From: Nocardioides lijunqiniae
Lineage (GTDB): Bacteria > Actinomycetota > Actinomycetes > Propionibacteriales > Nocardioidaceae
Reading direction: 5' to 3'
Length of the DNA stretch: 64,000 bases
Assembly (NCBI RefSeq): GCF_015024225.1
Contig: NZ_JACJGM010000003.1
Coordinates: 124,001 to 188,000, forward strand
This document shows, one piece after another, positions 1-9,031 of the stretch. The notes beneath the pieces are model-generated. The model was not told the DNA's origin. It saw only the letters and a program-made list of their open reading frames with translations, and did not search any database. Each line of letters opens with the position of its first letter. The first letter of the stretch is position 1. Both the position numbers and the translations under genes were made by a program.

Positions 1-455
1 CGGACGCGGCGTCGTTCGCCGGCGCCGTGACGTCGGCCGTGCCGTCCGACTGGGGCGTGCTGCTGGTCCGCAAGGGGGGCTTCGCCGTGGCGCGGATGAC
101 GGGCGACACGTTCGCGGAGTCCAAGGTCGGTCAGCGACACGTCCAGGGCCGCACCAAGGCCGGGGGCCAGTCGCAGCAGCGCTTCGCCCGACGCCGGGGC
201 AACCAGGCGCGCCAGGCCTACGAGGCCGCCGCCGACCACGCGGCGCGCATCCTCGGCAGCGGCTCGCGCCTCGTCGTCGTCGGCGGTGACCACGCCGCCG
301 TGGAGGAGGTGCTGGGCGACCCTCGCCTGGGCGCCCTCTCCGTGGTGGATCCGTGGCTGCCGGTGCCCGACCCGCGGCGCGGGATCCTCGAGCAGGCCGC
401 GCGCGACGCCTGCGCTGCGCGGTTCGAGGTGCGCAACGCGGAGGAGGCGTCGTGA
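1..455 (+). CDS. acVLRF1-type peptidyl-tRNA hydrolase, 5' end cut by window edge
   Basis: The frame is open from base 3 to the stop at 453-455, so the GTG at 27 is probably internal and the real start lies before the window. The visible part contains TKAGGQSQQRFARRRGNQ, which resembles the Gly-x-x-Gln catalytic loop of the VLRF1 fold (Vms1/ANKZF1-like release factors), followed by an alpha/beta segment with VVVGGDHAAV. Family knowledge: these proteins act on stalled ribosomes and cleave peptidyl-tRNA without reading a stop codon; the actinobacterial branch is called acVLRF1. The stop overlaps the GTG of the next gene (GTGA), which suggests coupled translation. The family call rests on the loop; the role is inferred from the family. 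Confidence 0.7.
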   Translation, partial: DAASFAGAVTSAVPSDWGVLLVRKGGFAVARMTGDTFAESKVGQRHVQGRTKAGGQSQQRFARRRGNQARQAYEAAADHAARILGSGSRLVVVGGDHAAVEEVLGDPRLGALSVVDPWLPVPDPRRGILEQAARDACAARFEVRNAEEAS

Positions 456-958
456 CCCGGCTGCTGCTCCTCGCCGACACCCACCTCCCCAAGCGGGCAC
501 GCGACCTGCCCGAGCAGGTGTGGGCCGAGGTCGACGCCGCGGGCGTCGTCGTCCACGCGGGCGACTGGGTCGAGCCGTCGCTCCTCGACGCGCTGGAGGC
601 CCGGTCAGCCGCCCTGCTGGCCTGCTACGGCAACAACGACGGCGCCGAGCTGCGCCGGCGCCTCCCCGAGGTGGCACGGGCCGTCGTCGGCGGCGTGCGG
701 ATCGCGGTGGTGCACGAGACGGGCGACGCGAAGGGCCGTGAGACGCGCTGCGCGGCGACGTACCCCGACGACGACGTGCTGGTCTTCGGCCACAGCCACA
801 TCCCGTGGGACACCACGACCGCGACGGGTCTGCGGCTGCTGAACCCCGGCTCGCCGACCGACCGCAGGCGCCAGCCGCACTGCACGTACATGACCGCGGT
901 CGCGACCGGCGGTCGCCTCGAGGACGTCACGCTGCACCGGCTGCCGCCCCGACGCTGA
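452..958 (+). CDS. YfcE/MJ0936-type metallophosphoesterase
   Basis: A 168-residue protein starting at the GTG that overlaps the preceding stop. It carries the calcineurin-like phosphoesterase motifs in order: D9-x-H11 (ADTH), G37-D38 (HAGDW), G60-N-N-D63, an isolated VVHETGD histidine and a C-terminal GHSH followed by LNPGSP. These residues normally bind two divalent metals and hydrolyse phosphomonoesters or phosphodiesters in the cytoplasm; the physiological substrate of this subfamily is not settled. The length is typical. An earlier in-frame ATG at 353 would add an arginine-rich tail inside the upstream gene and is rejected. Coupling to the acVLRF1 gene suggests co-expression, not necessarily a shared pathway. 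Confidence 0.85.
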   Translation: MTRLLLLADTHLPKRARDLPEQVWAEVDAAGVVVHAGDWVEPSLLDALEARSAALLACYGNNDGAELRRRLPEVARAVVGGVRIAVVHETGDAKGRETRCAATYPDDDVLVFGHSHIPWDTTTATGLRLLNPGSPTDRRRQPHCTYMTAVATGGRLEDVTLHRLPPRR

Positions 959-1002
959 CGGCGTTCGAGGCCTGGTTGCGCGGCGATCGGGTCGGGATCG
1001 GC

Positions 1003-1008
1003 TAGCGT
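1003..1008 (+). promoter_or_regulatory. -10 hexamer TAGCGT, leaderless start
   Basis: TAGCGT lies 7 bases before the ATG at 1016. Transcription would begin at or next to the start codon, and no ribosome binding site is present. No convincing -35 element is seen. Confidence 0.55.
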
Positions 1009-1015
1009 CCGAGGC

Positions 1016-1921
1016 ATGTGGCAGCCCGAGCCCGGGTGGCATCCGCTCCCCGGCGGCACCGGCACGTCCACCGTCGGCGTGTGGCGCACCTCGCTCAGCG
1101 GCCGCCCGATGGTCGTCAAACGGCTCGCCCGACCAGTGCCCGGGGACCCGTCCGAGCTCTCGGACCCGCGGCACTTCGCGTACTGGCGGCGCGAGGCCGA
1201 CGTCCTCGACTGCAGCCTCACCGCCACCACGCCCGGCCTCCGAGCCGCCCCAGCGGGCGTCGAGGAGGACGGCGAGGGCATCACCGTCACGCGCGAGTGG
1301 GTCGAGGACGCCGCGGTGAGCGGCCTGTTCGCGGCGGTGTCGCTCGGCCGCTTCGCCGGGGCCGCGCTGCCGTCGCTGACCTGGCTGTCGCAGGACCAGC
1401 TGCGCGCACGCGTGCAGCGGCTGGAGACCCGCGGGGGGTGGCGCACCCTGGCGCGGACGACGGTCGCCGACATCGCCGACCACCTCTGGACCCGTCGCGC
1501 CACCATGCTGGAGCTCAGCGAGTCGCTGCCGCAGGTCGCGCAGCACGGGGACCCGGCGCTGGCCAACTTCCCCGGCCGACACGGCGACGACCTCGTGGCC
1601 ATCGACTGGGCGACGCTCGGCACCGGGCCGGTGGGCGCCGACCTCGGGCTGCTCTCGCTGGCCACGCGCGAGGAGTTCGAGCCGTTGCTCGACGCCTACC
1701 TGCTGGGTCTGCCCCCGGACATCGCGACGTCCGAGGAGGTGCTCACCGGAGCGCGGATCACCGGCGTCTTCACCGCCCTCACCCGCGCGGAGTGGGCCCT
1801 GTCGCGGGTCGCCGGGGGAGAGGGCGCCCTCGCCGGCAAGTACCGGCACCCCGCCGTCGCTCCCCACCTGCGCGCGCTGCAGCGCCAGTTCCCCGCGATC
1901 GAGGCGCTGCTCGGCTGGTGA
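1016..1921 (+). CDS. phosphotransferase (APH/choline-kinase fold) family protein
   Basis: This 301-residue protein has the C-terminal signature of aminoglycoside-phosphotransferase-like kinases: a catalytic-loop segment QHGDPALANF (consensus HGDxxxxN) and a metal-binding segment AIDWATLGTGPVGADLG (consensus IDWExxxxGpxxxDL). An N-terminal VVKRL may supply the nucleotide-binding lysine. Members phosphorylate small hydroxylated molecules; nothing here identifies the substrate, and resistance should not be assumed. In the metal-binding loop Ala follows IDW where Glu is common, so activity is not certain. The gene stands alone between the phosphoesterase and an opposed zinc peptidase gene, behind a leaderless-type promoter. 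Confidence 0.75.
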   Translation: MWQPEPGWHPLPGGTGTSTVGVWRTSLSGRPMVVKRLARPVPGDPSELSDPRHFAYWRREADVLDCSLTATTPGLRAAPAGVEEDGEGITVTREWVEDAAVSGLFAAVSLGRFAGAALPSLTWLSQDQLRARVQRLETRGGWRTLARTTVADIADHLWTRRATMLELSESLPQVAQHGDPALANFPGRHGDDLVAIDWATLGTGPVGADLGLLSLATREEFEPLLDAYLLGLPPDIATSEEVLTGARITGVFTALTRAEWALSRVAGGEGALAGKYRHPAVAPHLRALQRQFPAIEALLGW

Positions 1922-1951
1922 GTCTCGCGGCACGCGGCGCGCGGCCCGCGG

Positions 1952-2896
1952 CTAGACCCGCCGCCCGTCGAAGGTGTCGCAGGCCTCGAGCGTGCCCTGG
2001 TCGAGGCCGACCTCGAACCAGCGCTGGCGCTGCTCGGCGGAGCCGTGGGTCCAGGACTCCTCGGTGACCTGGCCCTGGGTCTTGCGCTGGATGCGGTCGT
2101 CGCCGACGGTGGCCGCGGCCTCGAGGGCGAGGTCGATGTCCTGCTGGGTGAGCTCGGCGAAGAGCACGTTGCCGTCGGCGTCCTCGGTCTCGGTGGCGGC
2201 CTTGGTCCACATGCCGGCGTAGCAGTCGGCCTGGAGCTCGAGCTTGACCGCGTCGCTCTGGGGACCCTGCTGGGTGCGGACCTTGCTCATCGCGCCGAGC
2301 AGGTTCTGGATGTGGTGGCCGTACTCGTGGGCCAGCACGTAGGCCTCGACGAAGCCGCCGTCGGGACCGCCGAGCTGGTCCTCCAGCACCTGGTCGAAGA
2401 ACGTCGAGTCCAGGTAGATGGTCTGGTCGGGCGGGCAGTAGAACGGGCCGACGTCGGCGGTGGCGCCGCCGCAGCCGGTCTCGACCGAGCCCGAGAAGGT
2501 CACCAGGGCCTGCTGGGGCGTGAAGTCGTCACCGAGCTCGCCGCTCCAGTAGTCGAAGAGCGAGTTCTCGACGGCCACCCGCTGGCAGTCCTTGTCCTGG
2601 TTGGCGTCCTCGCCGTCCTGGCACTTGGCGTAGCGACCGGTGTCGGTGACCCGGCTGGTGTCGAAGGCTCCGCCGGCCGCTCCGCCGCCACCGCCACCCC
2701 CACCGCCGCCGGTGAGGTCGATGCCGGAGCACTGGGCGACGACGAACAGGACCACCAGCAGGATCACGCCGCCGATGCCACCCCCGCCGACGCCGCCCGG
2801 GATGGGCAGGCGCGAGCGCGAGCCGCCGCCACCGGCGCCGCGGCCCGCGTCACGGGTGCGGCCGGTGTCGAGACGGGCCTTGGGGTTGAAGCGCAT
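1952..2896 (-). CDS. YpfJ-type neutral zinc metallopeptidase, membrane anchored
   Basis: A 314-residue protein. An N-terminal basic and glycine-rich segment is followed by one membrane helix (about residues 41-56), a polyglycine run (about 63-74) and an extracytoplasmic domain. The zinc site is HEYGH at 190-194 with the downstream glutamate in LELQAD near 220. Six cysteines outside the membrane segment may form disulfides. This matches the neutral zinc metallopeptidase family (PF04228, YpfJ); the substrates are unknown. The start is the ATG at 2896, preceded by AGAGGAAG as ribosome binding site. It diverges from the ABC-F gene across 71 bases. Confidence 0.85.
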   Translation of the reverse strand: MRFNPKARLDTGRTRDAGRGAGGGGSRSRLPIPGGVGGGGIGGVILLVVLFVVAQCSGIDLTGGGGGGGGGGAAGGAFDTSRVTDTGRYAKCQDGEDANQDKDCQRVAVENSLFDYWSGELGDDFTPQQALVTFSGSVETGCGGATADVGPFYCPPDQTIYLDSTFFDQVLEDQLGGPDGGFVEAYVLAHEYGHHIQNLLGAMSKVRTQQGPQSDAVKLELQADCYAGMWTKAATETEDADGNVLFAELTQQDIDLALEAAATVGDDRIQRKTQGQVTEESWTHGSAEQRQRWFEVGLDQGTLEACDTFDGRRV

Positions 2897-2951
2897 CGGC
2901 TTCCTCTCGTCGTTCGGGCATACCGGCCCGCAGTACCCGAACCGGCGTACC

Positions 2952-2957
2952 TACACT
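2952..2957 (+). promoter_or_regulatory. -10 hexamer TACACT before the ABC-F gene
   Basis: TACACT lies 10 bases before the ATG at 2968. This spacing argues for that ATG and against the GTG at 2959, which would begin one base after the hexamer. Confidence 0.45.
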
Positions 2958-2967
2958 AGTGAGCCTC

Positions 2968-4566
<1,599 letters not shown>

Positions 4567-4605
4567 GCGCCGGTGCCCGCTCCTCGCACCGTCGGCGCCG
4601 GTTCC

Positions 4606-4611
4606 TAGACT
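4606..4611 (+). promoter_or_regulatory. -10 hexamer TAGACT, leaderless start
   Basis: TAGACT lies 6 bases before the ATG at 4618, in the 51-base gap after the ABC-F stop, so the next gene has its own promoter. Confidence 0.55.
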
Positions 4612-4617
4612 CCGAGC

Positions 4618-5406
4618 ATGTCTCCTGACGAGCTGTCCGCCGCCGGCCTCCGCCTCGACGTCGACCTCGCGGTCGCGACGATCACCCTCGACCGTCCCGA
4701 CGTGCGCAACGCCCAGACGCCGGCCATGTGGCGCGCGCTCGGCCGCATCGGGGAGGAGCTGCCCGACAGCGTGCGGGTCGTCGTGGTCCAGGGCGCCGGC
4801 TCCAGCTTCTCTGCAGGCCTGGACCGCACGCTCATGGACCCCCGCACCGCCCCCGAGGGCGTGGAGTCGGTGGGCGACCTGTTCGGGATGAGCGACGAGG
4901 AGATGGCCGAGACCATCGAGGTCTACCAGCGCGGCTTCACATTCCTGCGCGACCCGCGGTTCGTCTCGATCGCGGTCGTGCGCGGCCACGCCGTGGGCGC
5001 CGGCTTCCAGCTGGCGCTCTCCTGCGACCTGCGGGTGCTCGCGGACGACGCGCTGCTGTGCATGAAGGAGTCCGCGCTGGGCCTGGTCCCCGACCTGACG
5101 GGAACAAAACCGCTCGTGGAGTGTGTTGGCTATGCACGGGCACTCGAGATCTGCGCGACCGCGCGGACGGTGGGAGCGACCGAGGCCGTCGACATCGGCC
5201 TCGCCCTGACCGCCGTACCAGCCGAGCAGCTGGACGCGACCGTCGCGGATCTCGTCGTGGCCCTGACCGCGCCCCTCCCGGGAGCGGTGTCCGAGACCAA
5301 GGGTCTGCTCCTCGGAGCAGCCCAGCGCCCCCTCGAGGAGCAGCGCCGCCTGGAGCGTGAGGCCCAGGTACGCCGGTTCCGCGAGGTGGCACAGTTCCTG
5401 GGCTGA
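4618..5406 (+). CDS. enoyl-CoA hydratase/isomerase family protein with altered active site
   Basis: A 262-residue crotonase-fold protein. The oxyanion-hole segment is seen at GSSFSAGLD and at GHAVGAGFQLALSCDLR, and the second half has KESALGLVPDLTGT. In classic enoyl-CoA hydratases two glutamates act as acid and base. The second is present in KES, aligned with the usual PE, but the first (GGGxE) is glutamine here (GAGFQ). Hydration activity is therefore doubtful, and isomerase, hydrolase or another crotonase reaction is possible. No beta-oxidation partners adjoin it; the acyl-CoA dehydrogenases of this window are 57 kb away. Confidence 0.8.
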   Translation: MSPDELSAAGLRLDVDLAVATITLDRPDVRNAQTPAMWRALGRIGEELPDSVRVVVVQGAGSSFSAGLDRTLMDPRTAPEGVESVGDLFGMSDEEMAETIEVYQRGFTFLRDPRFVSIAVVRGHAVGAGFQLALSCDLRVLADDALLCMKESALGLVPDLTGTKPLVECVGYARALEICATARTVGATEAVDIGLALTAVPAEQLDATVADLVVALTAPLPGAVSETKGLLLGAAQRPLEEQRRLEREAQVRRFREVAQFLG

Positions 5407-5418
5407 CGTGACGTCAGC
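5402..5418. promoter_or_regulatory. perfect palindrome, candidate operator or stem
   Basis: GCTGACGTGACGTCAGC is a perfect inverted repeat with 8-base arms and a one-base centre. It covers the stop codon of the hydratase-like gene and sits 23 bases before the ABC exporter start. It could be an operator for the exporter or a short transcript stem; no run of T follows. Confidence 0.4.
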
Positions 5419-5441
5419 GCCGGGGGAGTAGGAGGGCCCGG

Positions 5442-7343
5442 ATGTCCGGAATGTCCCCCAACGGCGCCGCCTGGCGCAGCCTGCGCGCCGACCGGAGCGT
5501 GGTCAACAACCGCATCGAGGGCAAGACGGTGCGCCGCGTGCTGGGCTTCGCGCGGCCGCACCGCCGCCTGATCAGCGTGTTCCTCGGCCTCACCGTCGTC
5601 GACGCCGCGATGGTCGTCGTGATGCCGCTGCTGGTGCAGCGCATCGTCGACGACGGCATCCTCGCGGGCGACCGCGGCCTGGTCACCACCCTGGCGCTGG
5701 CGATGGCCGGCGTCGCCGTCTTCACGGCGGTGCTCGCGGTCATCGGCGGCTGGCTGTCCTCCCGCATCGGCGAGGGGCTCATCTACGACCTGCGCACCCA
5801 GGTCTTCTCCCACGTGCAGCGCCAGTCGCTGGCGTTCTTCACCCGCACCCAGACCGGCGCGCTCGTCAGCCGGCTCAACAACGACGTCATCGGGGCCCAG
5901 CGGGCGTTCACCTCGACGTTGTCGAGCACCGTCTCCAACAGCATCTCGGTCGTGGTCGTCGGCATCGCGATGCTGGCGCTCAGCTGGCAGGTGACGCTGC
6001 TCTGCCTGGTGATGTTCCCGATCCTGTTCTTCATCTCGCGCTGGGTCGGTGGTCGCCTCGCGGGGCTCACGCGCCGCCAGATGGACGGCAACGCCGACCT
6101 CGGCAACGTCATGACCGAGCGGTTCAACGTCGGCGGCGCGATGCTGCTCAAGCTCTTCGGCCGCCGCGCCGACGAGGACGTGCTGTTCCGCTCCAAGGCC
6201 GCCACCGTGCGCGACCTGGGCATCCGCATCTCGCTCATCACCCGGATCTTCGGCGCCTCCATGATGCTGGTCCCGGCCCTCGCCACCGCGCTCGTCTACG
6301 GCGTGGGCGGGCAGCTGGCCATCGACAAGACGCTGACCGTCGGCACGCTGCTGGCGCTCGCCACCCTGCTGCTGCGGCTCCTGGGCCCCCTGCAGGGGCT
6401 CTCCAACGTGCGCATCGACATCATGACCGCCCTCGTCAGCTTCGAGCGCGTCTTCGAGGTGCTCGACCTGCCCTCCTCGATCCGTCAGAAGCACGGCGCG
6501 ATCGCGCTGCCGCGCGACGCGGGTCGCCTGGAGTTCGAGCACGTGTCGTTCACCTACCCCAAGGCCGAGGACATCTCGCTCGGCTCCCTGGAGTCGGTCG
6601 CCCGCGTGGAGTCGCGCGACAACCAGCAGGTGCTCACCGACGTCGGCTTCGTGGCCGAGCCGGGTCAGATGGTGGCGCTCGTCGGCCCCTCGGGTGCCGG
6701 CAAGACGACCATGACGCACCTGGTCGCCCGCCTCTACGACGTCGCCTCCGGCGCCGTGCGGGTCGGCGGCCACGACGTCCGCGACGTCACGCTCGACTCG
6801 CTCGAGGACGTCGTCGGCTACGTCACCCAGGACGCCCACATGTTCCACGACACCATCCGGGCCAACCTCGTCTACGCGCGCCCCGGCGCCACCGACGACG
6901 AGATCTGGTCGGCCCTCGAGGCGGCGCAGATCGCCCACCTGGTGCGCTCGCTGCCCGACGGGCTCGACACGGTCGTCGGCGACCGTGGCTACCGGCTCTC
7001 CGGTGGCGAGCGGCAACGGCTCGCGATCGGCCGCCTGCTGCTCAAGTCGCCCTCGATCGTGGTGCTCGACGAGGCCACCGCCCACCTGGACAGCGAGTCG
7101 GAGGCCGCCGTCCAGCGCGCCCTCGACGCCGCCCTGGAGGGCCGCACCTCGCTGGTCATCGCCCACCGGCTCTCCACGGTGCGCAACGCCGACCAGATCC
7201 TCGTGCTCGACGACGGGCGGATCGTGGAGTTCGGCACCCACTCCCAGCTGCTGGCGCGGGGCGGGCTCTACGCCGACCTCTACCGCACCCAGTTCCACCA
7301 GGACGCGACCGAGCCGCTGCCGGTCCCGGCCGACCTCTCCTAG
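5442..7343 (+). CDS. ABC exporter half-transporter (membrane plus ATPase domains)
   Basis: A 633-residue fusion of a six-helix type I exporter domain (about residues 30-330) and an ATPase domain (about 350-610). The ATPase shows Walker A GPSGAGKT ending at K421-T422, signature LSGGERQRL at 519-527 and Walker B IVVLDEATAHLD. An insertion of about 20 residues separates the FTYP segment from the QQVLTDVGF strand, longer than in MsbA-like exporters. Half-transporters work as homo- or heterodimers; no second subunit is adjacent, so a homodimer is likely. The start is the ATG at 5442, with GGAGGG five bases before it. The cargo cannot be told from the sequence. Confidence 0.88.
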   Translation: MSGMSPNGAAWRSLRADRSVVNNRIEGKTVRRVLGFARPHRRLISVFLGLTVVDAAMVVVMPLLVQRIVDDGILAGDRGLVTTLALAMAGVAVFTAVLAVIGGWLSSRIGEGLIYDLRTQVFSHVQRQSLAFFTRTQTGALVSRLNNDVIGAQRAFTSTLSSTVSNSISVVVVGIAMLALSWQVTLLCLVMFPILFFISRWVGGRLAGLTRRQMDGNADLGNVMTERFNVGGAMLLKLFGRRADEDVLFRSKAATVRDLGIRISLITRIFGASMMLVPALATALVYGVGGQLAIDKTLTVGTLLALATLLLRLLGPLQGLSNVRIDIMTALVSFERVFEVLDLPSSIRQKHGAIALPRDAGRLEFEHVSFTYPKAEDISLGSLESVARVESRDNQQVLTDVGFVAEPGQMVALVGPSGAGKTTMTHLVARLYDVASGAVRVGGHDVRDVTLDSLEDVVGYVTQDAHMFHDTIRANLVYARPGATDDEIWSALEAAQIAHLVRSLPDGLDTVVGDRGYRLSGGERQRLAIGRLLLKSPSIVVLDEATAHLDSESEAAVQRALDAALEGRTSLVIAHRLSTVRNADQILVLDDGRIVEFGTHSQLLARGGLYADLYRTQFHQDATEPLPVPADLS

Positions 7344-7346
7344 GCT
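7341..7346 (+). promoter_or_regulatory. -10 hexamer TAGGCT sharing bases with the exporter stop codon
   Basis: The TAG stop of the exporter is the first half of TAGGCT, which lies 7 bases before the ATG at 7354. The downstream gene can therefore be transcribed separately although the genes are only 10 bases apart. Confidence 0.5.
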
Positions 7347-7353
7347 CGGGGGC

Positions 7354-8109
7354 ATGGACCTCGACCTCGCCGACCGCGTCTACGTCGTCACCGGAGGCGC
7401 CCGGGGGCTCGGCAGGGCCACGGCCGACTGCCTGGTCGCCGAGGGCGCCCGGGTGGTGCTCTCCGGACGCTCGGAGGAGTCGCTGCGCGAGGCGACCGCG
7501 GCCCTGGGCGAGCGGGCGCACGGCGTGGTGGCCGACAACGCCGACCCGGCCACGCCCGCGCGCCTGGTCGAGGCCGCCCGCGAGCGCTGGGGTCGACTCG
7601 ACGGGGCGCTGGTCAGCGTCGGAGGGCCGCCGAAGGGGCCGGTCACGAGCATCACCGACGAGCAGTGGACCACCGCGTTCGCCACGGTCTTCCTGGGGGC
7701 GGTGCGGCTGGCGCGGGAGATCGGGCAGCAGCTGCCCGAGGGCGGCTCGCTGGCGCTGGTGCTCTCCTCGAGCGTCAAGGCGCCGCTGGCGCAGATGGCG
7801 CTCTCCAACGGGCTGCGTCCGGGCCTCGCGATGGTCGCGAAGACCCTCGCCGACGAGCTGGGGCCCCGCGGGGTGCGGGTCAACGGCCTGTTGCCAGGGC
7901 GCGTGGCCACCGAGCGGGTCGCCGAGCTCGACGCCGGCACCGGGGACGCCGAGTCCGCCCGGCGCGCGGCCCTGGCCACGATCCCGCTGGGTCGCTACGG
8001 CGAGCCGGAGGAGTTCGGCCGCGCGGCGGCCTTCCTGCTCTCGCCGGCGGCGTCGTTCGTCTCCGGCGTGATGCTGCCCGTCGACGGAGGCATGCTGCGC
8101 TCGCTCTGA
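7354..8109 (+). CDS. atypical short-chain dehydrogenase/reductase lacking Tyr-Lys dyad
   Basis: A 251-residue Rossmann-fold SDR with the nucleotide-binding motif TGGARGLG near residue 13 and the usual C-terminal VDGG. Instead of the canonical YxxxK after the catalytic serine segment (LSSS), the sequence reads MALSNGLRPG, so neither the Tyr nor the Lys of the normal dyad is present. A related SDR subgroup with Asn and Arg in this place exists, but its reactions are poorly known. The protein may have altered chemistry or be a binding protein. Its last 115 bases overlap the opposed SURF1 gene. The start is the ATG at 7354, set by the leaderless promoter. Confidence 0.75.
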   Translation: MDLDLADRVYVVTGGARGLGRATADCLVAEGARVVLSGRSEESLREATAALGERAHGVVADNADPATPARLVEAARERWGRLDGALVSVGGPPKGPVTSITDEQWTTAFATVFLGAVRLAREIGQQLPEGGSLALVLSSSVKAPLAQMALSNGLRPGLAMVAKTLADELGPRGVRVNGLLPGRVATERVAELDAGTGDAESARRAALATIPLGRYGEPEEFGRAAAFLLSPAASFVSGVMLPVDGGMLRSL

Positions 8110-8996
8110 GCCACCCGGGCCCGATCCTCGGCCTCGCGCGCCTCGGCCTCGCGCCGGGCCCGCACGTAGGGGTGGTTGCTCTGCCGCTCCTTCTTGACCT
8201 TGGGCGGCCGAGGTCCGGGCGTGCGCGGTCCGGGCTTGCGGGACCCGCGCTCCGGCCGGCCCCCGCGGCGCGCGGTGCGCCACTCGTCGTACATCAGGTA
8301 GAAGAAGCCGAAGACCGCCAGCACGCCGAAGAACCACCACTGCAGGCCGTAGAAGAAGTGCGGGCCGTTGTCGAGCTCGGGGAGCTCGACCTGCTCGAGG
8401 GTGTCGCCGGGCGGCGGGTCCTCGGAGCGGAGCTCGACGAATCCGCCGTAGACCTCGCGGTCCACCGCCGCGCCGATCGCGGCGCTGTTGATCGCCCTGG
8501 TGGAGCCGTCGTGCACCTCGGTCGAGCTGCCGGTGCCGTTGGCACGCAGCCACCCGGTGACGGTGACCTCGCCCGAGGGCGGAGCCGGCACGTCGTCGAG
8601 GGCCGCGTCGCCCTGGTTCTCCGTGGGCATCCAGCCGCGGTCGACCAGCAGCGACGTGCCGGAGGAGGTGACCAGCGGCACCACCACGTCGATGCCGGAC
8701 ACGCCGTCGCGGGTGCGGTAGCGCACGATCACGGTGTCGTCGGGGTCGTAGGCGCCGGTGGCGGTCACGATCAGCCACTCGTCGTCCTCGGCGACTCCGC
8801 CGCCGTCGCCCAGGACCGCCCCGATCGGGGTGGGGGCGCCGTCCTCGTTGGCTCGGACGACCTCGTTGCGCTCCTTGCGGTCGGCGAGCCGGTCGAACTG
8901 CCACTGGCCCAGCCACCACGTCGCGCAGGCGACCACCACGATGGCCAGCGCGAACAGCGCCCAGCGCCTGCTCAGGAGGAACCGGAAGCCGCGCAC
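7995..8996 (-). CDS. SURF1 family protein (cytochrome oxidase assembly)
   Basis: A 333-residue membrane protein with the SURF1/Shy1 layout. The first helix is at about residues 12-30 with TWWLGQWQFDRL after it. A large extracytoplasmic domain contains the VDRGWMP segment, and the second helix comes after NGPHFFYGLQWWFFG near residue 215. A long charged and proline-rich cytoplasmic tail follows. Family knowledge: SURF1 helps insert haem a into cytochrome c oxidase. The GTG at 8996 lies 6 bases after TAATCT, so it is leaderless. The tail runs 115 bases into the convergent SDR gene without a stop, so the last 38 codons are of uncertain importance. No cox genes are near. Confidence 0.85.
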   Translation of the reverse strand: MRGFRFLLSRRWALFALAIVVVACATWWLGQWQFDRLADRKERNEVVRANEDGAPTPIGAVLGDGGGVAEDDEWLIVTATGAYDPDDTVIVRYRTRDGVSGIDVVVPLVTSSGTSLLVDRGWMPTENQGDAALDDVPAPPSGEVTVTGWLRANGTGSSTEVHDGSTRAINSAAIGAAVDREVYGGFVELRSEDPPPGDTLEQVELPELDNGPHFFYGLQWWFFGVLAVFGFFYLMYDEWRTARRGGRPERGSRKPGPRTPGPRPPKVKKERQSNHPYVRARREAEAREAEDRARVAQSERSMPPSTGSITPETNDAAGESRKAAARPNSSGSP

Positions 8997-9002
8997 CCCC
9001 CG

Positions 9003-9008
9003 AGATTA
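9003..9008 (-). promoter_or_regulatory. -10 hexamer TAATCT (minus strand), leaderless SURF1 start
   Basis: Read on the minus strand, TAATCT lies 6 bases before the GTG at 8996. It is back to back with the moaA hexamer 11 bases away. Confidence 0.55.
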
Positions 9009-9019
9009 TCCGCGCCGCC

Positions 9020-9025
9020 TAGACT
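9020..9025 (+). promoter_or_regulatory. -10 hexamer TAGACT, leaderless moaA start
   Basis: TAGACT lies 6 bases before the moaA ATG at 9032. The 35-base gap to the SURF1 start holds both divergent hexamers. Confidence 0.55.
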
Positions 9026-9031
9026 CGTGTC

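Noticed and set aside
1016-1921. Aminoglycoside resistance gene
   Set aside because: The kinase fold is shared by many metabolic enzymes, the metal loop is atypical and there is no resistance context.
2959-2961. GTG start for the ABC-F gene
   Set aside because: It begins one base after the -10 hexamer; the ATG at 2968 has normal leaderless spacing and matches the usual family start.
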